Notes: generated by a model not told the origin, from the letters alone. A DNA stretch of 64,000 nt from Bacteroidota bacterium (GCA_030706745.1 JAUZNX010000004.1:124001-188000), one strand, 5' to 3'; numbered from the stretch's first letter, positions 1-8,445 are shown. Made by a program: numbers and translations.

Positions 1-9
1 AAAATCTGA

Positions 10-522
10 TTATTCTCCTCGGTTCGCTACATCGAATCTGGGGTCGGCATCCTCATGGTGTGGCAGCGGGATTGAGCCCGGAATGCCCATGAGCGGAAAG
101 TCCTTGCGCAACGGATGATATTCGAAATCTTCCGGCATGTACATGCGGCGCAAGTCGGGGTGATTGTCGAAGATCACACCGAACATGTCGTAAGTCTCGC
201 GCTCATTCCAGTTGCAGCCCTCCCAAACGGAGCAGAGCGAGGGCACGTGCGGATCGCGCTCCTCGCAACGGACCTTGAGAAAGATGCGCTGCTTGGTCTT
301 GGGATTGCGGATATTGTAGGAGACTTCGAACCGCTCCTTCTTCTCCATTCGGTCGTGACCGAATGCGTCCATCAAATGGAGGAATCCGAACTCATGCTTC
401 AATCGCTTCGCGACATCGAGAATGCGTTCGCGTGAAACAATGGCGCCTTCGTCGCCGGCAATATCGACGTGGACGAAATTCAGGGAGGCGTCGGTCTCTT
501 TGAGTTGCTCGAAGCTAAACAT
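10..522 (-). CDS. nuoC: NADH-quinone oxidoreductase subunit C
   Basis: Subunit of the peripheral arm of respiratory complex I (NADH to quinone electron transfer, at the cytoplasmic face of the inner membrane). The 170-residue product carries the 30-kDa subunit signature at about residues 107-145 (ERETYDMFG, then HPDLRRM, then HPLRKDFPL). The length fits stand-alone NuoC rather than the NuoCD fusion. It lies 9 nt downstream of nuoB and ends 10 bp from the window edge, so nuoD would be expected just outside. Family assignment is firm. Confidence 0.96.
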   Translation of the reverse strand: MFSFEQLKETDASLNFVHVDIAGDEGAIVSRERILDVAKRLKHEFGFLHLMDAFGHDRMEKKERFEVSYNIRNPKTKQRIFLKVRCEERDPHVPSLCSVWEGCNWNERETYDMFGVIFDNHPDLRRMYMPEDFEYHPLRKDFPLMGIPGSIPLPHHEDADPRFDVANRGE

Positions 523-531
523 GCTGGGGTC

Positions 532-1125
532 TTAGACAGTAATAATCTTGCGCTCGCCGTGCTTGGCTGGCATCGCCCATGTGGCCGGACCTTCGATGAC
601 CGGGATCGGAATCTCGATCGGTTGCTGATTCGAAGCAGAGTCGATAATAGTGCCGCGCTTGAAAGGACGGTCGTGCTTGATTTCGTCCTGGATCATCATC
701 AATCCTTTTAGGAGTGAATCCGGTCGCGGCGGGCAGCCGACGACGTAGACATCGACAGGCAAAAACTGATTGATGCCCTGTACGACAGAGTAGGTCCGAT
801 AGATTCCGCCCGATACCGTGCAGACACCCATCGCAATTACCCACTTTGGCCCTGGCATTTGATCGTAAATCTTTCGTACGACCTTCGACATTTTGTAGGT
901 CACTGTGCCGGCCACGATCAGAAGATCGGCCTGACGTGGCGAGAACCGGAATACTTCCGAGCCAAAGCGCGACACATCGTAGCGCGGCCCGGCGAAGTGC
1001 ATCATTTCGATTGCACAGCAGGAAATGCCCAGCGGCATCGGCCATACCGCATTACGCCGCGCCCAGTTTACAAGATCATCGATCTTGCTGGTTATGAATC
1101 CTTCCGATTGCAGTTCTTCGATCAT
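532..1125 (-). CDS. nuoB: NADH-quinone oxidoreductase subunit B
   Basis: Complex I subunit that holds the terminal [4Fe-4S] cluster N2, which passes electrons to quinone. The four expected ligands are visible: the tandem C36-C37 ([10 protein letters not shown]), C102 (MGVCTVSGG) and C131 (VVGCPPRPD). The 197-residue product has a C-terminal extension of about 40 residues rich in Pro and Ile beyond the conserved core. It starts 6 nt after the nuoA stop and is clearly cotranscribed with nuoA and nuoC. Confidence 0.97.
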   Translation of the reverse strand: MIEELQSEGFITSKIDDLVNWARRNAVWPMPLGISCCAIEMMHFAGPRYDVSRFGSEVFRFSPRQADLLIVAGTVTYKMSKVVRKIYDQMPGPKWVIAMGVCTVSGGIYRTYSVVQGINQFLPVDVYVVGCPPRPDSLLKGLMMIQDEIKHDRPFKRGTIIDSASNQQPIEIPIPVIEGPATWAMPAKHGERKIITV

Positions 1126-1131
1126 AAGTCG

Positions 1132-1488
1132 CTAGTCCCATTCCAGCGCGCCTTTTTTCAGGATATAGATGTATCCTACGAAAAGTAGCGCGATAAAGAT
1201 AAACATCTCCCAGAGGGCAAAGGCTCCTAATTTGCTGAACGTGACGGCCCACGGATAGAGAAAGACAAGCTCGATGTCGAAGATGATGAAGAGCATTCCG
1301 ACCACGTAATACTTGATCGAAACGCGCTCCCGCGTCGTGCCGACCGGGATCATGCCCGATTCGTACGTCGAGAGTTTCTGGAAGTTAGGCCGGCGCGGGC
1401 CGATCCAACGACTGAGAGTGACCATCATCACGCCGAATCCTATGGCGATGATGAGCATGAGGGCTATCGGAATGTAGTTCTGAAGCAT
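1132..1488 (-). CDS. nuoA: NADH-quinone oxidoreductase subunit A
   Basis: Small membrane subunit of complex I, 118 residues, with three hydrophobic segments (about 7-27, 64-84 and 91-111). The conserved family motif YESGMIP follows the first membrane helix in the loop that contacts the quinone site. It is the first gene of the nuoABC run on this strand. A promoter-like -7 motif lies 20 nt upstream of the start codon. Confidence 0.95.
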   Translation of the reverse strand: MLQNYIPIALMLIIAIGFGVMMVTLSRWIGPRRPNFQKLSTYESGMIPVGTTRERVSIKYYVVGMLFIIFDIELVFLYPWAVTFSKLGAFALWEMFIFIALLFVGYIYILKKGALEWD

Positions 1489-1508
1489 GGTTTCACGTTA
1501 ATCTTATA

Positions 1509-1516
1509 CAAAAATA
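1509..1516 (-). promoter_or_regulatory. Bacteroidota-type -7 element upstream of nuoA
   Basis: Read on the minus strand this is TATTTTTG, matching the Bacteroidota consensus TAnnTTTG, inside the longer string TCGTATTTTTGTA. The same 13-mer lies before mdh on the other strand. No matching -33 TTTG is visible at normal spacing, so the assignment rests on the -7 motif and its position in the 80-bp gap before nuoA. Confidence 0.45.
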
Positions 1517-1568
1517 CGACATATTGGGGGCTCGCGACCGATACTGGTATTCTCCAGTCCCTCGCTCC

Positions 1569-4500
1569 TTAGTCCAGGAACTCCAATTTCTCGATCGCGT
1601 GTGCTTCCAGTGTGGCAACATTATAGCTTTCGGCGACTTTGCCGGCGATCCGCACAGCTTCCGCCGTGGAGAGTTGCGTGTAATATTGGCGGTACTGCTC
1701 GGGCCAGACGACTACGTCCATCATGCCGCTCTTGTCTGAGAGATTCAGCATCAGCATTAGTTCGCCGCGCTTCGTGCGAACGGCCTTTGTCGCGGCCTTT
1801 GCGCCCACAACCGTTACGCGCTTGCCGATATGCCGAGCGAGATCGCTGGCGCGCACCGTACCCTCCGCATACTGCTTAAGGAAATCGCATGGATGATTCG
1901 TCACGGAATATCCGAATGTGTTGCGTTCCAACCGGAATTGATAGAGTGGATCGTAATCGCTCAGGTGCTGAAGTGAAATGTGAGAAAGATCATCCGCAAA
2001 TCCAAGTCCGGGCTGGCCGCTAAGCTTGTGCAAGTGAGAAGTCCCAAGCATCGCGGCTCGAAATCTAACCAGCATCTCGACTCGCCTTGTCCCGAAAGAA
2101 TCGCACGCTCCGAGCGTGACCAAGAGCGCGCCGTCTTCCATCGTGACACCGCTCCGAATGGCAAAGTCTTCGATAGAAGTGAATGGCGCTCCCGCGCGCG
2201 CCGCAAGCAATCGCTCACGTGACGCGCTCGATAAATCACTAAAGGCGACAAAGCCAAGCCGGATGCTTCGCTCATCATCGACTGTATGCTCATAGTGGCT
2301 CAGGTTCACATCGGGAAGCTTAACGGTAATACCGAGCAACCGCGCTTCATTGAGATACTCCTGATGCCGGTAGAACCCACCTTGATTGTTCAGCACCGAG
2401 CAGAGAAACTCCGCCGGATGATAGACTTTGAGCCACGCCTCCTGAAACGAAAGCACCGCGTAGCTGGCCGAGTGCGCCTTGCAAAACGAATAGCCCGAGA
2501 ACGAGATAATCTGTCGCCAGATCTCCTGCGCAATGGCATCATGAACGCCTTTTGATTTACAGCCATCCAGGAAACGGTCTTTGAGATCGGTCATCCGCTC
2601 GTGCGAGCGGGTCTTCCCGCTCATGGCGCGACGCATGAGATCGGCTTCGCCATACGAGAGTCCCGCAACGTCATGCGCAACCGTCAACACATCTTCCTGA
2701 TAGACCATGACGCCATACGTCTCCGGCATGAGCCGCGCAAGAATTGGATCGGCACGGTTGCGCCTCGCCGGGTCACGATGCCGCGCGATGAATTCCTGCA
2801 TCATGCCGGACTGCGCGACGCCGGGACGAATGACGGAGGAAGCGGCGGTGAGATTCTCAAATGTATCGGTTCGAAGCTTCCGCAGCAGTCCGATCATCGC
2901 GGGACTTTCGATGTAAAAGCAGCCGCGTGTTTTTCCAGTGCGGATCAGTTCTTTCGTTTGCTCGTCCGCGAATGCCACGTTCTCATTCTCGACGGGAGGC
3001 CGAGTGCCGGTGCGTCCTTCGACAAGCCGCATCGTATCCCAATAGGTACCAAGCCCACGCGTGGCGAGAATATCGAGCTTGATGAGTTTCCAATCGTCGG
3101 CGGAATACATGTCCTGCTGCGTGATTGGCACGCCGATGGGCGCCATTTGCACTGGCGTGTAATGGGTCATCGCTCTGTCGGCGATGAGCAGCCCACCCGC
3201 ATGGACCGAGAGATTTCGAGGAAAGCTCTCAATGCGCGCGGCACATTGCATCCACTGCTTGATATCCGCCGGCCGGTTGCCTTCGTTGAGAGCGCTCGAG
3301 CGCGACGCGACCTTGCCTTCGACATAGATCGTCCGAATGTGCGTCATCTGCTCGTTGATCTCGGCTTCAGTAAAGCCGAACGCCTTGCCGGTCTCGCGCA
3401 CTGCGCCACGATCGCGGTAACACTGAACTGTACACAACATGGCTGCTCGGGATTGACCGATGCTTCTGTTCTGGCCGAATGTATCGATCATATAGTGGAT
3501 GACCTCGTAGCGGTCCTTCCACGAAAAGTCAATATCGAAATCGGGTGGCATGGACCGCTCCGGATTCAGGAAGCGCTCGAAGCGAAGATGATTGCGGACG
3601 GGATCGACATTCGAGATTTCCAGACAATAGGCAATGAGTGAATTCGCGCCGGAGCCGCGGCCCAGATATGGGAAGTTCTTCCGCTTCGCGAACTGGATCA
3701 TGTCCCAGACGGCCAGGTAGTAGTCTGTCGCTCGCAATTCGATGATCGTTGCCAATTCCTGCTCGAAGCGCGCGTGGTGCTCGGCTGTGGGACGGTCGAA
3801 CCGCTTGCGGAAGCCGGCTTCCGCAAGCGCATGAAGAAATATCGCAGAGTCTTCAACCGGATACTTCGTGAATTTTGAGTAGCTGAAATCAAATTCGACG
3901 TTGCACGACTCTGCAATCTTCTGCGCATTGGCAAATGCGTCTTCGCCAACGTCCGAGAGAAGAGCGCGAAGTTCATGCTCGTTTGTAAATCGTTGGCTTT
4001 CCGCACCGACTTCCCACTCCGGCACGGTGTTGAGCGTGGTGTTACTGCCGATCGTGCGCAGGAGCTTATGCAGTGCGTGGTCCTCGCGTTTGGCAAAAAG
4101 AATGTCGTTCGTTGCGACGACTGGCAGCCGATATTGCCGATAGATAGTTCGAAGCTTCTTCCACTGCTTCCGCTCGTGCGGAGCAAGCTCCATGAAGAGG
4201 TTGCCTATTTTCATCTGTGGTGCAAGTTGCTCCAGGAGTGTGCTGCTCGATGATAGCATCACAATATCTTCCGAGCGATCGTGCAAGAATGGCGCGAGTG
4301 GCTTATACTCCAAGTCCTCTTCCTGAATCTCGACCTGTCCGGGTTCTTCGCTTTCGAGCGTGAGCTTTGGTTTGGTTTGTGGGATGGCTTCGAGAACTGC
4401 GGTGACCGTCTCGCAAATTTCCCGGTAGCCATCGGCATTTCGGGCGAGCAGCGTCGCTGTTTCGTGCCGCGTGCGAAGTTCGACACCAATAATCGGTTTG

Positions 4501-4673
4501 ATGCCATGCTTTTTTGTGGCGATATAGAACTCCACGGCGCCGGAGAGATTGTTCGTGTCGGTCTGCGCGATAGCAGTCATGCCGGCAGTTGCAGCAAGCT
4601 CGGCCAGCGCTTCCGACGGGATCGTGCCGCGGCTAAACGAGTACCAGGAATGCGTGTGCAGGTGCGTGAACAT
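1569..4673 (-). CDS. dnaE2: DnaE2-like (error-prone) DNA polymerase III alpha subunit
   Basis: C-family DNA polymerase of 1034 residues, shorter than typical replicative DnaE and close to the DnaE2/ImuC size. In order: PHP domain (HLHTHS at 4-9), polymerase palm with catalytic aspartates D380 and D382 (PPDFDIDF) and D534 (KLDILATRG), then a C-terminal OB-fold at about 940-1020. The polymerase triad is intact. In the PHP domain the usual TDH or TDF is TDT (T40), so metal-dependent nuclease activity is doubtful. It is the last gene of an operon with a Y-family polymerase and a DUF72 protein, 2 nt after the latter, which supports a role in damage-induced mutagenic repair rather than replication. 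A housekeeping dnaE would then lie elsewhere (inference). Confidence 0.87.
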   Translation of the reverse strand: MFTHLHTHSWYSFSRGTIPSEALAELAATAGMTAIAQTDTNNLSGAVEFYIATKKHGIKPIIGVELRTRHETATLLARNADGYREICETVTAVLEAIPQTKPKLTLESEEPGQVEIQEEDLEYKPLAPFLHDRSEDIVMLSSSSTLLEQLAPQMKIGNLFMELAPHERKQWKKLRTIYRQYRLPVVATNDILFAKREDHALHKLLRTIGSNTTLNTVPEWEVGAESQRFTNEHELRALLSDVGEDAFANAQKIAESCNVEFDFSYSKFTKYPVEDSAIFLHALAEAGFRKRFDRPTAEHHARFEQELATIIELRATDYYLAVWDMIQFAKRKNFPYLGRGSGANSLIAYCLEISNVDPVRNHLRFERFLNPERSMPPDFDIDFSWKDRYEVIHYMIDTFGQNRSIGQSRAAMLCTVQCYRDRGAVRETGKAFGFTEAEINEQMTHIRTIYVEGKVASRSSALNEGNRPADIKQWMQCAARIESFPRNLSVHAGGLLIADRAMTHYTPVQMAPIGVPITQQDMYSADDWKLIKLDILATRGLGTYWDTMRLVEGRTGTRPPVENENVAFADEQTKELIRTGKTRGCFYIESPAMIGLLRKLRTDTFENLTAASSVIRPGVAQSGMMQEFIARHRDPARRNRADPILARLMPETYGVMVYQEDVLTVAHDVAGLSYGEADLMRRAMSGKTRSHERMTDLKDRFLDGCKSKGVHDAIAQEIWRQIISFSGYSFCKAHSASYAVLSFQEAWLKVYHPAEFLCSVLNNQGGFYRHQEYLNEARLLGITVKLPDVNLSHYEHTVDDERSIRLGFVAFSDLSSASRERLLAARAGAPFTSIEDFAIRSGVTMEDGALLVTLGACDSFGTRRVEMLVRFRAAMLGTSHLHKLSGQPGLGFADDLSHISLQHLSDYDPLYQFRLERNTFGYSVTNHPCDFLKQYAEGTVRASDLARHIGKRVTVVGAKAATKAVRTKRGELMLMLNLSDKSGMMDVVVWPEQYRQYYTQLSTAEAVRIAGKVAESYNVATLEAHAIEKLEFLD

Positions 4674-4675
4674 GA

Positions 4676-5377
4676 TTACTTCGAGAGGATGGATGCCAGC
4701 GTGACGGCGTTGTCCATCGCCGATGGTGCTGGATGTGTCGCGAGGATCGCTGTGACGGTGTCGGATGATTCTCGTAGTGTGCGAATTCGTTGCGCGATGA
4801 CAGCAAGTTCCGCGTTGGTATAGCGATAGGCAAATCGCTCGCTGGCGAGATGCTCGAACCAGTGACGCTTATCGCGGCCCAGCAGCCGGAGTATCGCATG
4901 CTTTCCGCTCGCGTGAATGTCCTTGATGATGCCGGGCAATTCGGGTGCATCGTGCTGCACGACCGGAATCCTCTTGCCGCGCAGGACTTGCTCCGCCCGC
5001 GCCCACGAATGATGTTCGAACTCCAGGAAACACCGGAGCGGATACACATTCTCAACAATGTCGCACAATACGTCAAGCTGTGCTGCATCGTATTCACTCG
5101 TTCTTTCCAATGAGAGCATGAGCGTATCACGTCCCGGCCGTAGCGCGTTGATAAACACTGTCCACGCGGGCTGCGTAATGTATCGCTGCTCCGAATCCAG
5201 ATCGTCCATCGTGATACGCCACACGGAGTGCCGCGGCAGCTTCCGTACGTGGCGAATTACCGATGCTTCCGGCAGACTCATGATTGGGAATGAGAATTCT
5301 ATCGCGCTGATGCATGACGATGTTCCCGCTGTTTGTGGGCCATGTGCTCCTACTCCGATGGAGATGCCGTTGTTCAT
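4676..5377 (-). CDS. DUF72 family protein, N-terminally truncated
   Basis: 233 residues matching the middle and C-terminal parts of DUF72. Visible are the FLEFEHHSW stretch, VVQHDAPELPG, the AILRLLGRDKRHW motif and the C-terminal NAVTLASIL. The typical N-terminal GTSSW/GTSGW-Y--W motif, present in the second DUF72 gene of this window, is missing; only a weak GISIGVGAHG remains. The start ATG overlaps the stop of the upstream polymerase gene by 4 bp, so the two are translationally coupled. The molecular function of DUF72 is not established. Placement between two translesion polymerases suggests a repair role, where imuA sits in other phyla (inference). Confidence 0.75.
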   Translation of the reverse strand: MNNGISIGVGAHGPQTAGTSSCISAIEFSFPIMSLPEASVIRHVRKLPRHSVWRITMDDLDSEQRYITQPAWTVFINALRPGRDTLMLSLERTSEYDAAQLDVLCDIVENVYPLRCFLEFEHHSWARAEQVLRGKRIPVVQHDAPELPGIIKDIHASGKHAILRLLGRDKRHWFEHLASERFAYRYTNAELAVIAQRIRTLRESSDTVTAILATHPAPSAMDNAVTLASILSK

Positions 5378-6591
5378 GCTGCGACGCCGTGAGGTGTGAT
5401 GACATGCATGCGCGGCGCACTGGCGCCAGCGAAGCCGATAATGCGCTTGCCATATTTTTCACGGAGAGAATCGATCGCGGAGTAGAGCGGATCGACGTCG
5501 TGCTCTTCTTCGAAAAGAAATTGCTGTTCCAGGTCTTCTAAAAATGTATTCGCCTCGAGTCCCAACAATCGGACTCGCACGCGGCGCGTCCAGAGCGCGC
5601 GAAAGAGCTTCTCCGCCAGACGATAGATCGACTGGTCCTGATTGGTCCACGAGCAGGTCAGCGTTTTGGTCACCGTGGTAAAATCCGAATAACGGAGCTT
5701 GAGTGTGAGCTTGCTCGTCAGCAGCTTCGCCTTTCGCAGATCGCTGGCGAGCGCCGACGAGAGCGAGAGAAGAATCGAGTACAGCTTCTGCACGTCGATC
5801 GTGTCCTCGCCAAAGGTCTGCTCGCGCGAGTAGCTTTTTTGCTCGTGGGTCGGACGCACCGGCGAGTGATCGATCCCTTGCGCTCGCTCGTGAAGGTTAT
5901 TGCCCGCCTTGCGGCCAAAGAACCGTGAGAGAATCGGCACCGGAGTCTCCGCAAGCTGACCGATGCGCCGCACGCCGAGTTGCAGCAACTTCGTTTCGTT
6001 GACTTCGCCGACGCCCGGGAGCGCGCGAATGTTGAACGGCGAAAGAAACAACGCCTCTTCTCCATCGGCAACTCTGAAATGTCGTGCATCGCCTTTCTTC
6101 GCAACTTCGGTCGTTGCGACTTTCGCGATAAGCTTATTTGTCGCCAGGCCGCACGAAAGCGGAAGCTGTGTCTCGCCACTGACCGTCTTCCGAATCTCCT
6201 GCGCCCAGCGATATGTATCGCCTTTCAACCGCTCGGTCAGTGAGAGATCGAGATAGAACTCATCGACGCTCGACGTTTCGCAGATCGGCGCGAGATCGGT
6301 CAGGATTTCGCGGACGAGCTTCGAATACTCGGCATAGTGAATGTAATTGCCGTGAAGGAATACGGCCTGCGGGCACAGCCGGTAGGCCCGACGGATCGGC
6401 TGCGCCGAATGTACGCCGAATGCCCGCGCCTCGTAGTTGCAACCGGCCACGACGCCGCGCCCGAACGGATTGCCGCCCACGATCACCGGACGCTTTGCCA
6501 GCGCTGGATCGAGCAGCCGCTCCACCGATACGAAGAAGGTATCGAGGTCGAGATGAAGGATGTTGTGTCTGAAAGAATTATAGGTGCCCAT
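5374..6591 (-). CDS. dinB: Y-family DNA polymerase (Pol IV/DinB-like)
   Basis: Translesion DNA polymerase of 405 residues. The palm domain has D15 (HLDLDTFF) and D110-E111 (SSVDEFYLDL), so all three catalytic carboxylates are present, unlike the inactive ImuB proteins. A helix-hairpin-helix follows (ALPGVGEVNETKL), then the little-finger domain, and QQFLF at 356-360 resembles a beta-clamp binding motif. The start is placed at MGTYNSFRHN; the frame is open 51 codons further upstream, but that part is unlike the family and covers the divergent promoter region. First gene of the polymerase-DUF72-DnaE2 operon. No convincing LexA box was recognised upstream. Confidence 0.93.
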   Translation of the reverse strand: MGTYNSFRHNILHLDLDTFFVSVERLLDPALAKRPVIVGGNPFGRGVVAGCNYEARAFGVHSAQPIRRAYRLCPQAVFLHGNYIHYAEYSKLVREILTDLAPICETSSVDEFYLDLSLTERLKGDTYRWAQEIRKTVSGETQLPLSCGLATNKLIAKVATTEVAKKGDARHFRVADGEEALFLSPFNIRALPGVGEVNETKLLQLGVRRIGQLAETPVPILSRFFGRKAGNNLHERAQGIDHSPVRPTHEQKSYSREQTFGEDTIDVQKLYSILLSLSSALASDLRKAKLLTSKLTLKLRYSDFTTVTKTLTCSWTNQDQSIYRLAEKLFRALWTRRVRVRLLGLEANTFLEDLEQQFLFEEEHDVDPLYSAIDSLREKYGKRIIGFAGASAPRMHVITPHGVAA

Positions 6592-6665
6592 AAACCCACT
6601 GACTAATGTACGACAAAAATCGGGCAGGCCATAAAAATCCACTGGGCACCTTTTCTCCCGCGCAG

Positions 6666-6679
6666 GGCTTCGCGAAGCC
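6666..6679. promoter_or_regulatory. 14-bp perfect palindrome between divergent operons
   Basis: GGCTTCGCGAAGCC is fully self-complementary and lies in the 146-bp gap between the Y-family polymerase gene (minus) and the toxin-antitoxin pair (plus). Toxin-antitoxin pairs usually repress themselves through palindromic operators, so this is a candidate operator. A TATAAG -10-like string follows at 6714-6719. Position and symmetry are the only evidence. Confidence 0.35.
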
Positions 6680-6737
6680 GATGGAACCGCTTCCAGGCCA
6701 ATATTATTATCAGTATAAGATGGACAGAGAAACCAGC

Positions 6738-6959
6738 ATGACATTCTCGGATTTAGTGGAGGAGGTTCGGCACCGGTCGGTTGAACAGAAGGTGGAACTC
6801 GAGCATCTTCTGAAGCGCGATCTCATCGAAGCGCGAAGAAAGGAGATCTATGAGAATCATCTGCAAGCCGTCGAGGAAGCGAAGAGCGGCAAGCGTGTGC
6901 CGACATCCGACGTGAGCGAGTTCATGCGCCGGCTCGACGAAAATGGTCCGGATCGTTGA
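6738..6959 (+). CDS. Type II toxin-antitoxin antitoxin (RelB-like, small)
   Basis: 73-residue acidic/basic helical protein beginning MTFSDLVEEV and ending in a charged tail (FMRRLDE). It matches the small antitoxins found before RelE/YafQ-type toxins: an N-terminal helical part, an Arg/Glu-rich middle, and a C-terminal toxin-wrapping tail. The frame is open to 6606 upstream, but those extra residues are Pro/Gly/Tyr-rich and unlike the family, so the later ATG is preferred. It overlaps the toxin gene by 17 bp. Function is inferred from the pairing. Confidence 0.7.
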   Translation: MTFSDLVEEVRHRSVEQKVELEHLLKRDLIEARRKEIYENHLQAVEEAKSGKRVPTSDVSEFMRRLDENGPDR

Positions 6960-7212
6960 GAGTAGCGGCTTTATTCGCGCATACGCAAAGCTGGTCCGGC
7001 GGCGTCCCGAGCTGCGCGAAAAATTGCAAGAGAAGTTAGAAGTCTTCGTTAAGAATCCATTCGATCCATCGCTCGACACGCACAAGCTTTCCGGGCATTT
7101 GAAGGACTCAATGGCCTTCAGTCTGACCCGAAAGCTCCGAGTCGTGTTTTCCTTCGTCAAACCAGATCTCGTCACGCTCGAGGACATTGGCAACCATGAC
7201 GACGTGTATTAG
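6943..7212 (+). CDS. RelE/YafQ-type toxin (mRNA interferase)
   Basis: 89 residues with the RelE/ParE-superfamily fold pattern: an N-terminal helical pair with a basic cluster (KLVRRRPELREKL), the DTHKLSGHLKDSMAF region, a beta-strand with LRVVFSF, and the closing signature LEDIGNHDDVY typical of plasmid-stabilisation RelE proteins. Such toxins cleave mRNA at the ribosome and are neutralised by the cotranscribed antitoxin. The start overlaps the antitoxin stop, the usual layout. Confidence 0.82.
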   Translation: MVRIVESSGFIRAYAKLVRRRPELREKLQEKLEVFVKNPFDPSLDTHKLSGHLKDSMAFSLTRKLRVVFSFVKPDLVTLEDIGNHDDVY

Positions 7213-7294
7213 CCGGGCCGCGCGCCGATTCGCACGGTCACATGTCCATGCTCCCGAAGCGACTCATCGCACTCTCGGTTCTAGCGCCTGTGTT

Positions 7295-7340
7295 TTGTAG
7301 CGCACGCTTTAGCTTACGCGGGTAAAGGGCACTGCTACAA
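7295..7340. repeat. 46-bp intergenic inverted repeat with TTGTAGC/GCTACAA ends
   Basis: The left end TTGTAGCGCACGCTTTAGC and right end GCTACAA form 7-bp terminal inverted repeats around a core with a TTTAGC/GGTAAA motif. It resembles the short dispersed intergenic palindromes of the TGTAGCGCA-GCTTTAGC type seen in several environmental phyla (recollection, not checked). It lies between the toxin gene and the DUF72 gene; the rest of that 150-bp gap shows nothing else. Confidence 0.4.
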
Positions 7341-7362
7341 GTGCAAGTTGTTGTTGTGAGTC

Positions 7363-8316
7363 ATGGATTTCTCCGCCGAACGTCACGCGCCCAAACTGAA
7401 GGCTCTTGCGGAGCAAGGGATTTATCTCGGTACCTCGTCCTGGAAATACGAGGGCTGGATCGGGCAGGTCTATCGTGCGGACTATTCTGGCGCGCGATCG
7501 AGCGTGAGCAAGAAGCGATTCGAGGCCGAGTGCCTCAGTGAATATGCGAGCATCTTCCCCACCGTCTGCTTCGATGGCGGCTACTGGCGTTTCCCAGAGC
7601 CAAAGCAACTTTGTTCTTATGCCGAGCAATTGCCCGATGATTTCAAGTTCGCAATCAAAGTAACCAATACCATTACCGAGCGGCGAAACCGTGATGGCCG
7701 CACGAATCCCGATTATCTCATCGCACAACTCTTCGTCGAGCAATTCCTGGATCCGGTCCGCAGTTCGCTTGGTGAGAAGCTGGGGCCGATCGTCTTCGAG
7801 TTCAGTCCCTATTTTTTCGGCAAGCCATTCGGTCAGATTGATTATTCGCCGCTCGGATTCGTCAAGGATTTGCATGCATTTCTCAACGTGATCCCAAAAA
7901 CAGACTTGAAGCTGGCTGTCGAGGTGCGCGATCCGGAGTTACTGGCGTTTCCGCGTTACCTGGATTGCCTCGAGTATCACGGCGTTGCGCACGTGCTAAA
8001 CGAGCAGACCTGGATGCCGGAAATATTGGAGCAGATCGAAGTACCGGGAGTGTTCAGTGCACCGTTTTCGGTGATTCGCGCGCTCGTCCGGCCAGGCACC
8101 AAGCACAATGAGGCTGTCGAAGAATTCGCACCGTACAATCGTACCCAATTGGCGTTGCCACGTCTGCGTGAAGGGCTCGCGCAAGCGGTTCAGCAGGCTA
8201 ACGCCTCCCGACGCGGTCTCTATGCCTATGTGAATAACCGCACCGAAGGGAACGCGCCAAATACACTCGCTGCCGTGCTGGAAATTCTCTATCCAGATCC
8301 TCAGAATACTCCCTAG
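7363..8316 (+). CDS. DUF72 family protein (full length)
   Basis: 317-residue DUF72 protein with the family N-terminus GTSSWKYEGW, then a long central region (FAIKVTNTIT, IVFEFSPYF, LAVEVRDPELL) and a C-terminal YAYVNNRTEGNAPNTLAAVLE. The fold is predicted to be a TIM barrel; no enzymatic activity is established for the family. It is the second DUF72 gene within 3 kb, unlike the N-terminally shortened copy in the polymerase operon. It appears monocistronic. Confidence 0.88.
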   Translation: MDFSAERHAPKLKALAEQGIYLGTSSWKYEGWIGQVYRADYSGARSSVSKKRFEAECLSEYASIFPTVCFDGGYWRFPEPKQLCSYAEQLPDDFKFAIKVTNTITERRNRDGRTNPDYLIAQLFVEQFLDPVRSSLGEKLGPIVFEFSPYFFGKPFGQIDYSPLGFVKDLHAFLNVIPKTDLKLAVEVRDPELLAFPRYLDCLEYHGVAHVLNEQTWMPEILEQIEVPGVFSAPFSVIRALVRPGTKHNEAVEEFAPYNRTQLALPRLREGLAQAVQQANASRRGLYAYVNNRTEGNAPNTLAAVLEILYPDPQNTP

Positions 8317-8358
8317 GCGTTGGGCCCGAAGGTATGTCGCAGAGATGCAGAATGAATC

Positions 8359-8391
8359 TTTGATCGGGCCGCCGCAATCTTCGTATTTTTG
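8359..8391 (+). promoter_or_regulatory. Bacteroidota-type promoter of mdh
   Basis: TTTG at 8359-8362, a 21-nt spacer, and TATTTTTG at 8384-8391, matching the Bacteroidota primary sigma consensus (TTTG then TAnnTTTG). The start codon is 55 nt downstream. The -7 element sits in the string TCGTATTTTTGTA, identical to that before nuoA. Confidence 0.6.
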
Positions 8392-8445
8392 TAATGGAAA
8401 TTACCATCACCGTTCTCCACAATTCACTCCTCAGAACGAAAAAGC

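Noticed and set aside
2601-3641. 346-codon open frame on the plus strand inside dnaE2
   Set aside because: It is antisense to a strongly conserved polymerase, Arg- and His-rich with no family pattern; a shadow of the GC-biased codons.
6592-6737. LexA box for the mutagenesis operon
   Set aside because: No match to the known Gram-positive or proteobacterial LexA motifs; only a palindrome of unclear owner.
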